From an uncultured Bacteroidota bacterium (GTDB taxonomy: Bacteria; Bacteroidota; Bacteroidia; Chitinophagales; Chitinophagaceae), in contig CAJBRT010000045.1 in NCBI GenBank assembly GCA_903958045.1, positions 1-32,012 on the forward strand: a stretch of 32,012 nucleotides of DNA, in the 5' to 3' direction. Below the pieces are notes generated by a model. It had not been told where the DNA came from, searched no databases, and saw only the letters and a list, made by a program, of their open reading frames with translations. Positions within the stretch are counted from its first letter, which is position 1. Each line of letters starts with the position of its first letter. The position numbers and the translations under genes were made by a program. Positions 1-8,563 of this stretch are shown one piece after another.

Positions 1-28
1 AAAATCTGTAACTTTTAATACGATTATT

Positions 29-685
29 ATGGACAGAAGAAAATCCATCAAAGCCCTTGTTGTAGGTACCGTTGCTACCGGAGTAGTGGTGCAAGCCTGC
101 AAAAGTTCTGATGATAAAAAAGTAGCTGCAGACGCGGAAGCATTACTCGCCGACCGTATGCAAGAAGAAAAAGACCACTTGAAAAAAGTGGAAGCGGAGC
201 CTGAATTTTTTACGGCGCACGAACTCGCTACTATTACCGTACTATCTGATATTATCGTTCCTAAAGATACGGTTAGTGGCAGTGCTACGGAGGCTAAGGT
301 ACCTGAGTTTATTGCCTTTATTGTAAAAGACATGCCTGAACACCAAACGCCTATGCGTGGTGGATTAAGATGGCTTGATATGCAGTGCTTTAAGCAGTTT
401 GAAAAAGCGTTTGTTGACTGCTCTGCCGCAGACCAAATTAAAATGGTGGATCAAATTGCTTACCCAGAAAAAGCAGATCCAAAAAACAAACAAGGCGTTA
501 CCTTTTTTAACCTGATGCGCGATTTAACCCTTACCGGTTTTTATACGTCCGAAATGGGCGTTAAAGATTTAGGCTATGCGGGCAACGTTCCTAATAAATG
601 GAATGGGGTACCTGCCGAAGTGCTTAAAGAAAAAGGGCTTGCGTATACCGATAAAGAAAATAAAGAGTGTGTGAGCTATTCTTAA
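29..685 (+). CDS. Gluconate 2-dehydrogenase subunit 3 family protein (putative Tat-exported)
   Basis: The 218-residue protein resembles the small subunit 3 of membrane-bound gluconate 2-dehydrogenase-type oxidoreductases. In known systems this subunit accompanies a GMC-family flavoprotein in the periplasm. The N-terminus carries a twin-arginine-like motif (DRRKSIKAL, residues 2-10), a hydrophobic stretch, and Cys24 in VQAC. That Cys could be a lipidation site, although Gln at -2 is atypical. The body (residues 60-200) has family-like features such as TAHELATITVLSDIIVP and FFNLMRDLTLTGFYTSEMG, which I recognise as typical of Bacteroidota members. No GMC partner is visible: the next gene is convergent metG, so a partner would lie upstream of the window. 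The ATG at 29 is preceded by only 28 visible bases. The family call is from memory of the pattern; the physiological substrate is unknown. Confidence 0.75.
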   Translation: MDRRKSIKALVVGTVATGVVVQACKSSDDKKVAADAEALLADRMQEEKDHLKKVEAEPEFFTAHELATITVLSDIIVPKDTVSGSATEAKVPEFIAFIVKDMPEHQTPMRGGLRWLDMQCFKQFEKAFVDCSAADQIKMVDQIAYPEKADPKNKQGVTFFNLMRDLTLTGFYTSEMGVKDLGYAGNVPNKWNGVPAEVLKEKGLAYTDKENKECVSYS

Positions 686-696
686 TTAGCTCACAC
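669..696. terminator. Stop-codon-spanning hairpin between convergent genes
   Basis: A perfect 10-bp inverted repeat has arms GTGTGAGCTA (669-678) and TAGCTCACAC (687-696) around an 8-nt loop. The loop contains the TAA of the upstream plus gene (683-685) and overlaps the start of the minus-strand stop of metG (686-688). Read in the metG direction the stem is followed by a U-rich run (TCTTTATTTTCTTTA), as in an intrinsic terminator. In the plus direction there is no U tract. I infer a terminator mainly serving metG, perhaps bidirectional. Confidence 0.6.
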
Positions 697-2794
697 CACT
701 TCCTGGATTAATATTGTCTGAGGCGTTTACAAAATGGAGTTTACCATTTGCGTCTTCGGCCATGAGTATCATACCATTACTTTCGATGCCTCTCATTTTG
801 CGAGGGGCTAAATTAACCACCACAGTTACTTGCTTTCCAACAATGCTTTCTGGTTCAAAATGCTGCGCAATACCAGAAACAATGGTGCGTGTTTCAAAAC
901 CTAAGTCTACACTGAGTTGTAAGAGTTTATCTGCCTTTTCTACTTTTGATGCGGCAACAATAGTACCCACGCGTAAATCTATTTTAGCAAAATCATCAAA
1001 TACAATTTCCGGCTTTACAGGGGCTATTGTTGATGTTGTTGGCGTTGTTTCCATTTTTTTTATTTGAGCAGCGTCATTTAATTTTTGAATTTGCGCTGCA
1101 ATTTCTTCGTCTTCAATTTTTCTGAAAAGTAATTCTGGTGCACGAAGCGTGTAGCCTACACTTAATAGTTTTAAGCTACCTGCATTTTCCCAATCTAATA
1201 TTTTATCAACCACTTTTAGTAAGTGACAGATTTTTTTGGCAGTGAAAGGTAAAAACGGCTGCGCTAAAATGGCCAAATTAGCCGTAAGCTGCAAACAAAG
1301 ATGCAAGCAGTTGTCAATTTGCTGCTGTGCTGCCGGGTTCTCAGCTACTTGCTTGGCAACAATCCATGGCTCTTTCTTTTGCATATAACCATTGCCAATT
1401 CTAGCAAGGGCAATCACTTCAAAAAGGGCTTCTCTAAACCGGTAGGCTTCTATCAATTCACCTACTTTTTTAGCCGTATTCGCTATGGCTTCTTTAACTG
1501 CTATGTCTTCACTATCTTCTATGGCAGCGTGGTATGGAGGTACTTTGCCACCGCATAATTTGTGCATGAGCACGAGTGAGCGGTTTATAAAATTACCATA
1601 CACGCTAACTAGTTCTGAATTGATGGCGTCTTGAAAACCCTTCCACATAAATTCACTATCCTTTGTTTCAGGCGCAATTTGTGTGAGGTAATACCTAAGT
1701 GCATCCGCCATTTGAGGCCCACCATTTTCTTTGTTGACAAAGTCTGTGATGTAATCCTGCATGTCTAATTTCCAATTGCGACTCGTACTCATTTTGTCGC
1801 CTTCCAAATTCATGAACTCGTTGGCAGGAACGTCTTGTGGTAAAATATTGCCATGGAGTTTTAGCATCACCGGAAAAATAATACAATGAAATACGATATT
1901 ATCCTTTCCTATAAAATGAACGAGCTTGGTGTCTTTGTCTTCCCAATAAGGTTTCCAATCGCCCCCGGTATTTAAGGCCCATTGTTTGGTGGCACTGATA
2001 TAACCAATTGGTGCATCAAACCAAACATAAAGCACTTTTCCATCGGCGTCTTTGAGTGGAACTTTTACGCCCCAATCTAAATCGCGCGTAACCGCACGGG
2101 GCTGCAAACCACCATCTATCCAGCTTTTGCACTGACCTACCACACTAGGGCGCCAATCGTTTGCATGTTCTTCTAATATCCATTCACGTAAAAAATCTTC
2201 GTGTCTATTGAGTGGTAAATACCAGTGCTTGGTGGTTTTTTTAATAGGAGCGTTGCCACTTAGCGTACTCACCGGATTGATAAGTTCTTCGGGGCTTAAA
2301 CTCTTGCCACATTTCTCGCACTGATCGCCATAGGCGCTATCATAACCACAGGATGGGCAAGTGCCTTTAATGTATCTGTCTGCTAAAAATGTTTGTGCGC
2401 TTTCGTCAAAATATTGTTCGGTTTCTTTGGTTTCTAAATCGCCGTTGGCTTCAAGCTTTGTAAAAAATTCTTGCGCTGTTTGATGGTGCAGTGGATCGCT
2501 GGTGCGGTGGTACACATCAAAGGCAATACCTAGGTCCTTAAAGTTTTGCTCCATTAAAGGATGGTACTTGTCTATGATGGCCTGCGCTGTGGTGCCCTCT
2601 TTGGTTGCTTGAATGGGAATGGCTGTGCCATGCTCGTCACTTCCGCATACAAAAACGGCGTCTCTTTTTTGTGCCTTTACATAACGCACGTAAATATCGG
2701 CCGGAAGATAAGCGCCCGCCAAATGTCCTATATGTTTTTGCCCGTTCGCATACGGAAGGGCCGCTGTAATTAAATATCGTTTGGGTGTACTCAT
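686..2794 (-). CDS. metG: Methionine--tRNA ligase
   Basis: This cytoplasmic class I aminoacyl-tRNA synthetase charges tRNA-Met with methionine. The product is 702 residues with the full-length architecture. The HIGH motif is at residues 21-24 (after AALPYANGQK) and the KMSKS loop appears as KMSTS at 334-338. A zinc knuckle of the four-cysteine type is at C146, C149, C159 and C162. The anticodon-binding helical domain spans roughly 390-560, and a C-terminal Trbp111/EMAP-like OB-fold tRNA-binding domain starts near FDDFAKIDLRVG (about 600-702). I start at ATG 2794 (MSTPKRYLIT). An in-frame TTG at 2806 would add four residues but lies inside a TACTTTTG promoter element. The gene converges on the preceding plus gene with no spacer between stop codons. 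Confidence 0.97.
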   Translation of the reverse strand: MSTPKRYLITAALPYANGQKHIGHLAGAYLPADIYVRYVKAQKRDAVFVCGSDEHGTAIPIQATKEGTTAQAIIDKYHPLMEQNFKDLGIAFDVYHRTSDPLHHQTAQEFFTKLEANGDLETKETEQYFDESAQTFLADRYIKGTCPSCGYDSAYGDQCEKCGKSLSPEELINPVSTLSGNAPIKKTTKHWYLPLNRHEDFLREWILEEHANDWRPSVVGQCKSWIDGGLQPRAVTRDLDWGVKVPLKDADGKVLYVWFDAPIGYISATKQWALNTGGDWKPYWEDKDTKLVHFIGKDNIVFHCIIFPVMLKLHGNILPQDVPANEFMNLEGDKMSTSRNWKLDMQDYITDFVNKENGGPQMADALRYYLTQIAPETKDSEFMWKGFQDAINSELVSVYGNFINRSLVLMHKLCGGKVPPYHAAIEDSEDIAVKEAIANTAKKVGELIEAYRFREALFEVIALARIGNGYMQKKEPWIVAKQVAENPAAQQQIDNCLHLCLQLTANLAILAQPFLPFTAKKICHLLKVVDKILDWENAGSLKLLSVGYTLRAPELLFRKIEDEEIAAQIQKLNDAAQIKKMETTPTTSTIAPVKPEIVFDDFAKIDLRVGTIVAASKVEKADKLLQLSVDLGFETRTIVSGIAQHFEPESIVGKQVTVVVNLAPRKMRGIESNGMILMAEDANGKLHFVNASDNINPGSGVS

Positions 2795-2803
2795 AATAGG
2801 GTA

Positions 2804-2811
2804 CAAAAGTA
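2804..2811 (-). promoter_or_regulatory. TAnnTTTG -7 element for metG
   Basis: On the minus strand TACTTTTG matches the Bacteroidota -7 consensus TAnnTTTG and ends 9 nt before the metG ATG. No clear TTTG -33 box is seen at the usual 17-23 bp distance. The implied 5' leader is only a few nucleotides. Confidence 0.5.
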
Positions 2812-2885
2812 CAAAAGAAGCGCCGTTCCCTAAAGCCTTTTTGAACCCCGCTTGTCAGTACTGCATGAAATTGCTAAATTGCCGC

Positions 2886-3794
2886 ATGATCAAAATTCCA
2901 CCCTACCTTAAAAAGGGCGATACCATTGGCCTAGTATGCCCTTCGGGCACGCTACCCGCAAAAAAAGCAGCTACTTGTATGCGTACCCTAGAATCTTGGG
3001 GTTACAAAGTAAAAATTGGCAAAACCCTTGGTACGCAGCATCATTATTTTTCGGCCACAGACGAGGCGCGCGCTGCAGATGTACAGGAAATGCTCGATGA
3101 TAAAAATGTACAAGCGGTTTTGTGTGGAAGAGGTGGTTATGGTATGAGCCGAATTATTGATTTACTCGATTTTAAAAACTTTAAAAAGCATCCTAAATGG
3201 GTGATTGGTTTTAGTGATATCACATTACTACACAATCATTGTACGCAGGTGTTAAAAACTGCGTCGCTGCATGCACCCATGGCAGGTGCTTTTAACAATG
3301 GTCAGTCAAATAACGAATGGGTGCTTTCTTTAAAACATGCTTTACAAGGTAAAAAAGCAAACTATAAAGCTGCGCCGCACGCGCTTAATAGAACCGGAAC
3401 CGCTACCGGAAAATTAGTGGGCGGTAATTTAACACTCGTGGCGCACGCTGTTGGATCGGTGTCTGGTTTGCAAACAAAAAATGCCATTTTATTTTTAGAA
3501 GATATTGGAGAATATAAATACAATATTGACCGGATGATGATTCAACTAAAAAGAGCTGGCATGCTTACAAACCTTGCTGGGCTTGTTGTTGGAGGCTTTA
3601 CACAAACTAAAGATTCGGACCCTGCGTTTGGTGCAAGCGTTTATGAAATCATACAGTCTGCCGTAGCGGAATACAGTTACCCCGTGTGTTACGATTTTCC
3701 GGTAAGCCATGACAAAGAAAACTACGCCATCAAGCATGGCGCTGATTATACTTTACAAGTAACGGCCAAAAAAGTAAGTGTACAAGAAGTGTAA
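2886..3794 (+). CDS. LD-carboxypeptidase, peptidase family S66
   Basis: The 302-residue protein belongs to the LdcA/MccF serine peptidase family. LdcA enzymes remove the terminal D-alanine from peptidoglycan tetrapeptides during murein recycling; MccF members cleave microcin C-type conjugates. Family landmarks are the N-terminal KKGDTIGLVCPSG, GRGGYG (81-86), the nucleophile elbow GFSDITLLH with Ser110, ILFLEDIGE with Glu205, and FPVSHDKENYAIKHG with His275. These give the Ser-Glu-His triad expected for S66. I start at ATG 2886; an upstream in-frame TTG at 2781 overlaps metG. No signal peptide is present, so a cytoplasmic location fits murein recycling. The gene converges on kup with a single base between stop codons. 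Muropeptide recycling is the more likely role, but sequence alone cannot exclude an MccF-like immunity role. Confidence 0.9.
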   Translation: MIKIPPYLKKGDTIGLVCPSGTLPAKKAATCMRTLESWGYKVKIGKTLGTQHHYFSATDEARAADVQEMLDDKNVQAVLCGRGGYGMSRIIDLLDFKNFKKHPKWVIGFSDITLLHNHCTQVLKTASLHAPMAGAFNNGQSNNEWVLSLKHALQGKKANYKAAPHALNRTGTATGKLVGGNLTLVAHAVGSVSGLQTKNAILFLEDIGEYKYNIDRMMIQLKRAGMLTNLAGLVVGGFTQTKDSDPAFGASVYEIIQSAVAEYSYPVCYDFPVSHDKENYAIKHGADYTLQVTAKKVSVQEV

Positions 3795-3810
3795 TTTATG
3801 ATACAACTTC
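3786..3810. terminator. Hairpin spanning convergent stop codons
   Basis: Arms GAAGTGTA (3786-3793) and TACAACTTC (3802-3810) pair with a single bulged base around an 8-nt loop. The stem-loop covers the TAA of the LD-carboxypeptidase gene (3792-3794) and the minus-strand stop of kup (3796-3798). No strong U tract follows directly on either strand. It resembles the hairpin at 669-696 in placement but is weaker. Confidence 0.35.
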
Positions 3811-5805
3811 GTCTTCTTCGTGTTCGTCAAAACCATCATAATAAATGCGCTTCAAATTTAAATTAGCAACAGGTGCTACAATAAGCGGAAATTTTTCGAT
3901 GGTTACATTGCTTGGATCGAGACCAAAACCACGCTCTTCTCCAAGGCTAATTTCTTTAAGCCAGAAATATAGTTTCATGATCATTCTTTGTACAATGGGA
4001 AGATCATTATCCCCGCTTAAATATTTTTCAAGTACAATGAATTGAAAATCGCCCACCACATTGTTTTTTTCTAGGCTTTCGTAACGGCTGGTAATATTCA
4101 CTTCTTTATTGGTTACCAAATCCTCTACTACTTTTCTAAACATGAGGTTGATACGCTGCTCCATTCTAAATCCGAGTCTAAACTCAACCCTAATAATATC
4201 GTTGGGAATGATGTGTTCTACCGAGTATTCGCAAGTGTAGGGTTCATCAATAACGTCTACGTGTACAAACCAATAAATATCGGCGCGTTTAGGTTTTTTA
4301 TTTAAAATAGAATAAATGATTTTATGCTCAATTTCTTTGTGGTTGTTGGCACTTGTCATGTACACCAGGTGCGTCGCATATTTAGGAATTGATTTGTCGT
4401 TACTGAGCTCCTGAATCATTGGAATATAATCCTCTAAATGCACAAACTCGACATAGCTATTTTTAATTTTTCTACTTCTAAACCATACATACATCACCGT
4501 AAATAGTGCGCCACCCACAATCAGTGTTACATAACCGCCATGCATGAATTTTTCAAGGTTGGCAATTAAAAATGAAGTTTCAATGAGTAAATAAACAACG
4601 AGGTATAAATAAATCCAAGCTGGTAGCGTTCGTTTGCTTACTAAAAAGTTAGCAAACAAAATAGACGTACTAATCATGCAAAGGGTGATGGCTAAACCAT
4701 ACGCAGCGCCCATGTTGGCAGATTTTTGAAAGTACAAGGTAATGCCTACGCATCCTACAAATAATAAAAGGCTAATGCCTGGAATGTACAGTTGACCTTT
4801 TTCTTCGGTTGGATAATTGATTTTCATTTTAGGCCATAAATTAAGGCGCATGGCTTCACTGATGAGTGTAAAGGATCCAGAAATTAATGCCTGGCTCGCA
4901 ATAATGGCGGCGGCAGTGGCAATCATAATCCCTATTAGTTTAAACCACTGTGGCATGATACCAATAAAAGGATTAAAACCATCTGCCATAACAGCTGCCG
5001 GAATAATTTGACCCTTGTATTGTGCAAGTAACCAAGCGCCTTGGCCAAGATAATTTATGATCAAACATGTTTTTACAAAAATCCAAGAGATGCGAATATT
5101 GCCTTTACCGCAGTGTCCTAAATCGCTGTAGAGTGCTTCTGCTCCGGTGGTACATAAAAACACAGCGCCAAGTAGCCAAAATCCTTTTGGATAAGTGGCC
5201 AGTAGTTTAACGCCGTAATAGGGATTAAAGGCTTTTAAAATTGCTATGTCATCTATCAAGTGGGAAAGACCTAAAATGGCAATCATACCAAACCACACCA
5301 TCATAATGGGGCCAAATAATTTTCCAATAGAAGCCGTACCAAATTGTTGTACAAAAAACAGTACACTAATTATGGCAATAACAATGGTTACAATGGTTTG
5401 CTGCGTAATGTCATGAAATGCAGGAATTTGTCTCAACCCTTCAATAGCCGAGGTAACGGTAATAGGGGGTGTGATAATACCATCGGCAAGAAGGGCTGCA
5501 CCACCAATCATGGCGGGTATCACGAGCCATTTTTTACGTCTTCTAACAAGCGCGTACAAACTAAAAATACCACCCTCGCCTTTGTTGTCGGCTTTTAAGG
5601 TAAGTATCACATATTTAAAAGTGGTTTGGAGTGTTAATGTCCAAATAATACAAGATAGGGAACCAATAATCAGCAAATCGCTAATTTCTCTACCTGAAAT
5701 AATTTCGTTTAAAACGTATAAAGGAGAGGTTCCAATGTCTCCGTAAATGATTCCTAGTGCAATGACAAGTCCTGCAGAAGTGACTTTGTTTAGATTCTTG
5801 CTCAC
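3796..5805 (-). CDS. kup: KUP/HAK/KT family potassium uptake protein
   Basis: This is an inner-membrane K+ uptake transporter, probably a K+/H+ symporter as in the Kup/Trk-independent family. The product is about 669 residues, close to the usual 620-680. It has about 12 hydrophobic segments followed by a C-terminal cytoplasmic domain of roughly 200 residues (after VMYVWFRSRKIK). Signature stretches include GIIYGDIGTSPLYVL near the N-terminus, the ADNKGEGGIFSLYALVRR loop, ADGIITPPITVTSAIEG and GAEALYSDLGHCG. No ATG lies near the expected N-terminus. I choose GTG at 5805, which gives the typical short pre-TM1 tail (SKNLNKVTSAG). Longer TTG starts at 5829 and 5847 fall within or upstream of the TACATTTG promoter element. 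It is transcribed divergently from the secreted protein gene at 5951. Confidence 0.95.
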   Translation of the reverse strand: MSKNLNKVTSAGLVIALGIIYGDIGTSPLYVLNEIISGREISDLLIIGSLSCIIWTLTLQTTFKYVILTLKADNKGEGGIFSLYALVRRRKKWLVIPAMIGGAALLADGIITPPITVTSAIEGLRQIPAFHDITQQTIVTIVIAIISVLFFVQQFGTASIGKLFGPIMMVWFGMIAILGLSHLIDDIAILKAFNPYYGVKLLATYPKGFWLLGAVFLCTTGAEALYSDLGHCGKGNIRISWIFVKTCLIINYLGQGAWLLAQYKGQIIPAAVMADGFNPFIGIMPQWFKLIGIMIATAAAIIASQALISGSFTLISEAMRLNLWPKMKINYPTEEKGQLYIPGISLLLFVGCVGITLYFQKSANMGAAYGLAITLCMISTSILFANFLVSKRTLPAWIYLYLVVYLLIETSFLIANLEKFMHGGYVTLIVGGALFTVMYVWFRSRKIKNSYVEFVHLEDYIPMIQELSNDKSIPKYATHLVYMTSANNHKEIEHKIIYSILNKKPKRADIYWFVHVDVIDEPYTCEYSVEHIIPNDIIRVEFRLGFRMEQRINLMFRKVVEDLVTNKEVNITSRYESLEKNNVVGDFQFIVLEKYLSGDNDLPIVQRMIMKLYFWLKEISLGEERGFGLDPSNVTIEKFPLIVAPVANLNLKRIYYDGFDEHEEDEVVS

Positions 5806-5826
5806 GTATATGTTGTTTTTGCTGTA

Positions 5827-5834
5827 CAAATGTA
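5827..5834 (-). promoter_or_regulatory. TAnnTTTG -7 element for kup
   Basis: TACATTTG on the minus strand ends 21 nt before the proposed GTG start at 5805, and its position argues against the upstream TTG starts. I do not see a good TTTG box at the -33 distance. Confidence 0.5.
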
Positions 5835-5899
5835 TAGCAAAAAACAAGTTCGGGTTCTAAATAAATAGACATATGCCTAAGATTTATTTAACCTTTTGG

Positions 5900-5932
5900 T
5901 TTGCCATTTCTTGATAAAGGGGCTTAACTTTG
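5900..5932 (+). promoter_or_regulatory. Bacteroidota-type promoter (TTTG-N21-TAACTTTG)
   Basis: TTTG at 5900-5903 and TAACTTTG at 5925-5932 are separated by 21 bp, fitting the -33/-7 consensus. The -7 box ends 18 nt before the ATG at 5951. This divergent region (5806-5950) therefore carries back-to-back promoters. Confidence 0.65.
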
Positions 5933-5950
5933 AGGTCTAAGCTTTTTGCT

Positions 5951-7486
5951 ATGAAAAAGTCATTTTTATTGCTTTTTTCGCTTGTTATGATGCTGCCTTT
6001 TGCCTTAAAAGCACAGCAAATTACCTTTTCCGAACCCGACAAAGACGATCCTCGTTCGTATAGTTTTGAGGTGCTCGGTAAAATAGGCGGTAAGATTTTA
6101 GTCTACAAGAACTATCGAGATGGACATACGATATCTGTGTTTGACAGTGAAATGAAACTATTGGGTAAGCAACAACTGAATATGCCTGACCGTCTTATGC
6201 AAACTGACTTTTTAGCGTATGCCAATCACTTTTACATGCTCTATCAGTTTCAAAGAAAAAGTACGGTGTATTGCATGGCGGTAAAAATGGATAGTGATGG
6301 TAATTTGTTATCGGAACCCATGCAACTAGATAGCACACTCGATGCTAACTCTATTGGCGCGAATAGATTGTACTCTTTGGTGGTGAGTGAAGACAAGAAA
6401 AAAATAATGATTTTTAAAATCAATAGCCAAAATGAAAAATCACATGTATTAACAACATGTTTGTTTGATCAAGATTTTGGCCTCATCAGAAAATCGCGTA
6501 TCGAACTACCCATGCCCCAACGCAACGATTTTTTAGCAGAGTTTGCACTTGACAATGATGGAGATTTAATTTGTGTAAGAGCCAGTGGTACGGCGCAAAA
6601 CGACAATATCAATAAGGTTTCACTGATTACTAAAAAAGCGAATTACGACGATGCGCATATTTCTGATTTAGCTGTTAAAGGCATTTATTTAGATGATATT
6701 CATATCAAAGTTGATAATTTAAACAAGCATTATTTAATCACTTCTTTTTTTGGTAAACAAAGACGCGGAAATATTGAAGGCATCTATTTTACTTTGTGGG
6801 ATAAAAATTCAGACAAGGAATTATTAAATGCTTCTACATTTTTCTCGGATGAATTTAAAGAAGATGCAAAGGGTCAAAATGGAGCAAGGGCGGCTTTCAA
6901 TGATTATTTTTTAAAAAATATTCTTGTAAGGCGCGATGGAGGATTTATGATGATTTCAGAATCTGTTTTTTCTTCATCTAGGGGAAGCACGCTTAATAGG
7001 TGGGATTATTTATATGGTTCACCTTTTTGGTCCCCTATGGATTATTATTCATGGAACAATCCCATGGGTGGTATGGGGTTCTCACCATGGGGACGCAACA
7101 ATGCTTTTTTTGGCAACAACAACCAGGTCAGGTATTTCGCGGAAAATATTGCTGTCATTTCATTTGACGCAAAAGGTAATATGGAATGGAGTAACATGAT
7201 TCGTAAAAATCAGTTCGACGATAATTCAGAAAATTTTATTGGATTTTCGATGTTAAATTCTGGGGATCAGCTCAATTTCATTTTTAACATGCAAGAAAAA
7301 AACCAAAACGTATTAACCAATCAGGCCATTACACCTGAGGGTAGAATTAATAGAAATCCCGGCTTTAAAAATGTAGATCGCGGTCATGAGTTTATGCCTA
7401 GGCTTGCAAAGCAAGTTGGACTCAGGCAAATTATTGTACCATGCATGTATAGAGGGTATACTTGTTTTGCTAAAATTGATTATTAG
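5951..7486 (+). CDS. Secreted protein of unknown function with an aromatic, Gly/Asn-rich insert
   Basis: I do not recognise this 511-residue protein. It begins with a clear Sec signal peptide (KKSFLLLFSLVMMLPFALKAQ, likely cleaved after ALKA), so it should be periplasmic or at the outer membrane. The body has repeating short beta-like segments ending in charged turns (for example FDSEMKLLGKQQL, KMDSDGNLLSEP, FDAKGNMEWSNM). This resembles beta-propeller-type proteins, but that is only an impression. Residues about 352-392 form a low-complexity insert rich in Trp, Tyr, Phe, Gly, Asn and Pro. The ATG at 5951 is chosen because an upstream in-frame TTG at 5930 lies in the -7 promoter element. It is followed after 26 bp by a polytopic membrane protein gene on the same strand, probably co-transcribed. 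Confidence 0.8.
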   Translation: MKKSFLLLFSLVMMLPFALKAQQITFSEPDKDDPRSYSFEVLGKIGGKILVYKNYRDGHTISVFDSEMKLLGKQQLNMPDRLMQTDFLAYANHFYMLYQFQRKSTVYCMAVKMDSDGNLLSEPMQLDSTLDANSIGANRLYSLVVSEDKKKIMIFKINSQNEKSHVLTTCLFDQDFGLIRKSRIELPMPQRNDFLAEFALDNDGDLICVRASGTAQNDNINKVSLITKKANYDDAHISDLAVKGIYLDDIHIKVDNLNKHYLITSFFGKQRRGNIEGIYFTLWDKNSDKELLNASTFFSDEFKEDAKGQNGARAAFNDYFLKNILVRRDGGFMMISESVFSSSRGSTLNRWDYLYGSPFWSPMDYYSWNNPMGGMGFSPWGRNNAFFGNNNQVRYFAENIAVISFDAKGNMEWSNMIRKNQFDDNSENFIGFSMLNSGDQLNFIFNMQEKNQNVLTNQAITPEGRINRNPGFKNVDRGHEFMPRLAKQVGLRQIIVPCMYRGYTCFAKIDY

Positions 7487-7512
7487 CTTACTTTTAGACC
7501 GAAACGTATTCC

Positions 7513-8502
7513 ATGGTTTTTTTATTTAGAGACAGATCTGTTGTAAATATCTTACTTGTGCTCCTGTTGAGTGTGGGGGTGCATTTGCATCTGGGTGCAG
7601 ATCAAATCACGCCAACAGTTGCAGCTGGCCAGCAAAATGGACTATTTTCCTACGTTCTTGCTCATTATATCTACAATTTACCCCTTGCCATCCAAGTCAT
7701 ACTATTTCATGCTTTATTAGTTACACAGGCGTTACGCCTCAATATGGTGATGCAGGATTTGCGCATGTTTTCTAGTGTTAACTATGTGCCAGCTATGACC
7801 TATATTTTGTTGTCAGGCCTTCTCATGAAATCCGATTTGATAACAGAAACACTGGTAAGTAATTCATTGACGCTTTGGATGTTTATTAAATTGAGCAGGC
7901 TGTATAATAATCCGGAGCCTAAAACGCTCTTATTTAATATTGGATTAATTGCAGGCATCTCCATTCTACTATTTCATCCATTGTCTATATTAATTGTGGT
8001 GGTGCTATTTGCATTAGCTGTGGTAAGGCCGTTTAGAATAGCTGAGTGGCTGGTATTGTTATTGGGTATTTTGCTTCCTTACTATTTTGTATTTGTGCTT
8101 TTATACTTGAATAATGCCTGGTCAACAGCTATCAACTATTTGCCCACTATTACATTTGGATCACCTCTTGTTGGCGCGGAAAATCTATACCTCATTAACC
8201 TTGGATTTATTGTATTTGCCTCACTTGTTGGGCTCTATCAATTACAATTACACGTGGGTAGGCTAGTGATACAAATTCGTAAAAACTGGGGGGTGATGAT
8301 GGTGCTCCTTTTTATATTGATTATTAGCCCTTTTTTATTTAGCAGTTTAGGTCCCCAAGTGCTTCTGATGGGTCTAGTGCCCCTTTCTGCAACCATTTCC
8401 AACGGTTATAGTAACCCCAAAAGCCTTTTACTTCCTAATTTTCTGTTTTGGACCGCTTTGGGCCTGATAATTATCAACAACTGGCATTTGGTGAAAATTT
8501 AG
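7513..8502 (+). CDS. Polytopic membrane protein, DUF6427-like
   Basis: This 329-residue protein is largely hydrophobic, with about 9-10 predicted membrane segments and very short polar loops. Its opening ([18 protein letters not shown]) and overall length resemble the Bacteroidota family DUF6427, whose function is unknown. No catalytic motif is visible. The ATG at 7513 follows the stop of the secreted protein by 26 bp, so the two are probably one transcription unit. A separate purQ promoter begins only 3 bp after this gene's stop. The family assignment is tentative; membrane location is clear from composition. Confidence 0.75.
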   Translation: MVFLFRDRSVVNILLVLLLSVGVHLHLGADQITPTVAAGQQNGLFSYVLAHYIYNLPLAIQVILFHALLVTQALRLNMVMQDLRMFSSVNYVPAMTYILLSGLLMKSDLITETLVSNSLTLWMFIKLSRLYNNPEPKTLLFNIGLIAGISILLFHPLSILIVVVLFALAVVRPFRIAEWLVLLLGILLPYYFVFVLLYLNNAWSTAINYLPTITFGSPLVGAENLYLINLGFIVFASLVGLYQLQLHVGRLVIQIRKNWGVMMVLLFILIISPFLFSSLGPQVLLMGLVPLSATISNGYSNPKSLLLPNFLFWTALGLIIINNWHLVKI

Positions 8503-8505
8503 CCT

Positions 8506-8534
8506 TTTGCTTATCTTTTTGAGGGTTACCTTTG
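8506..8534 (+). promoter_or_regulatory. Bacteroidota-type promoter for purQ (TTTG-N17-TACCTTTG)
   Basis: TTTG at 8506-8509 and TACCTTTG at 8527-8534 are spaced by 17 bp. The -7 box ends 29 nt before the purQ ATG at 8564. It begins just after the stop of the preceding membrane protein gene, suggesting purQ and dsbD are expressed independently of that gene. Confidence 0.65.
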
Positions 8535-8563
8535 TACTATTCAATCAGATAATTCTACATTTT

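Noticed and set aside
2795-2806. TTG start for metG giving a four-residue extension
   Set aside because: It overlaps the TACTTTTG promoter element, and the ATG at 2794 gives the standard N-terminus.
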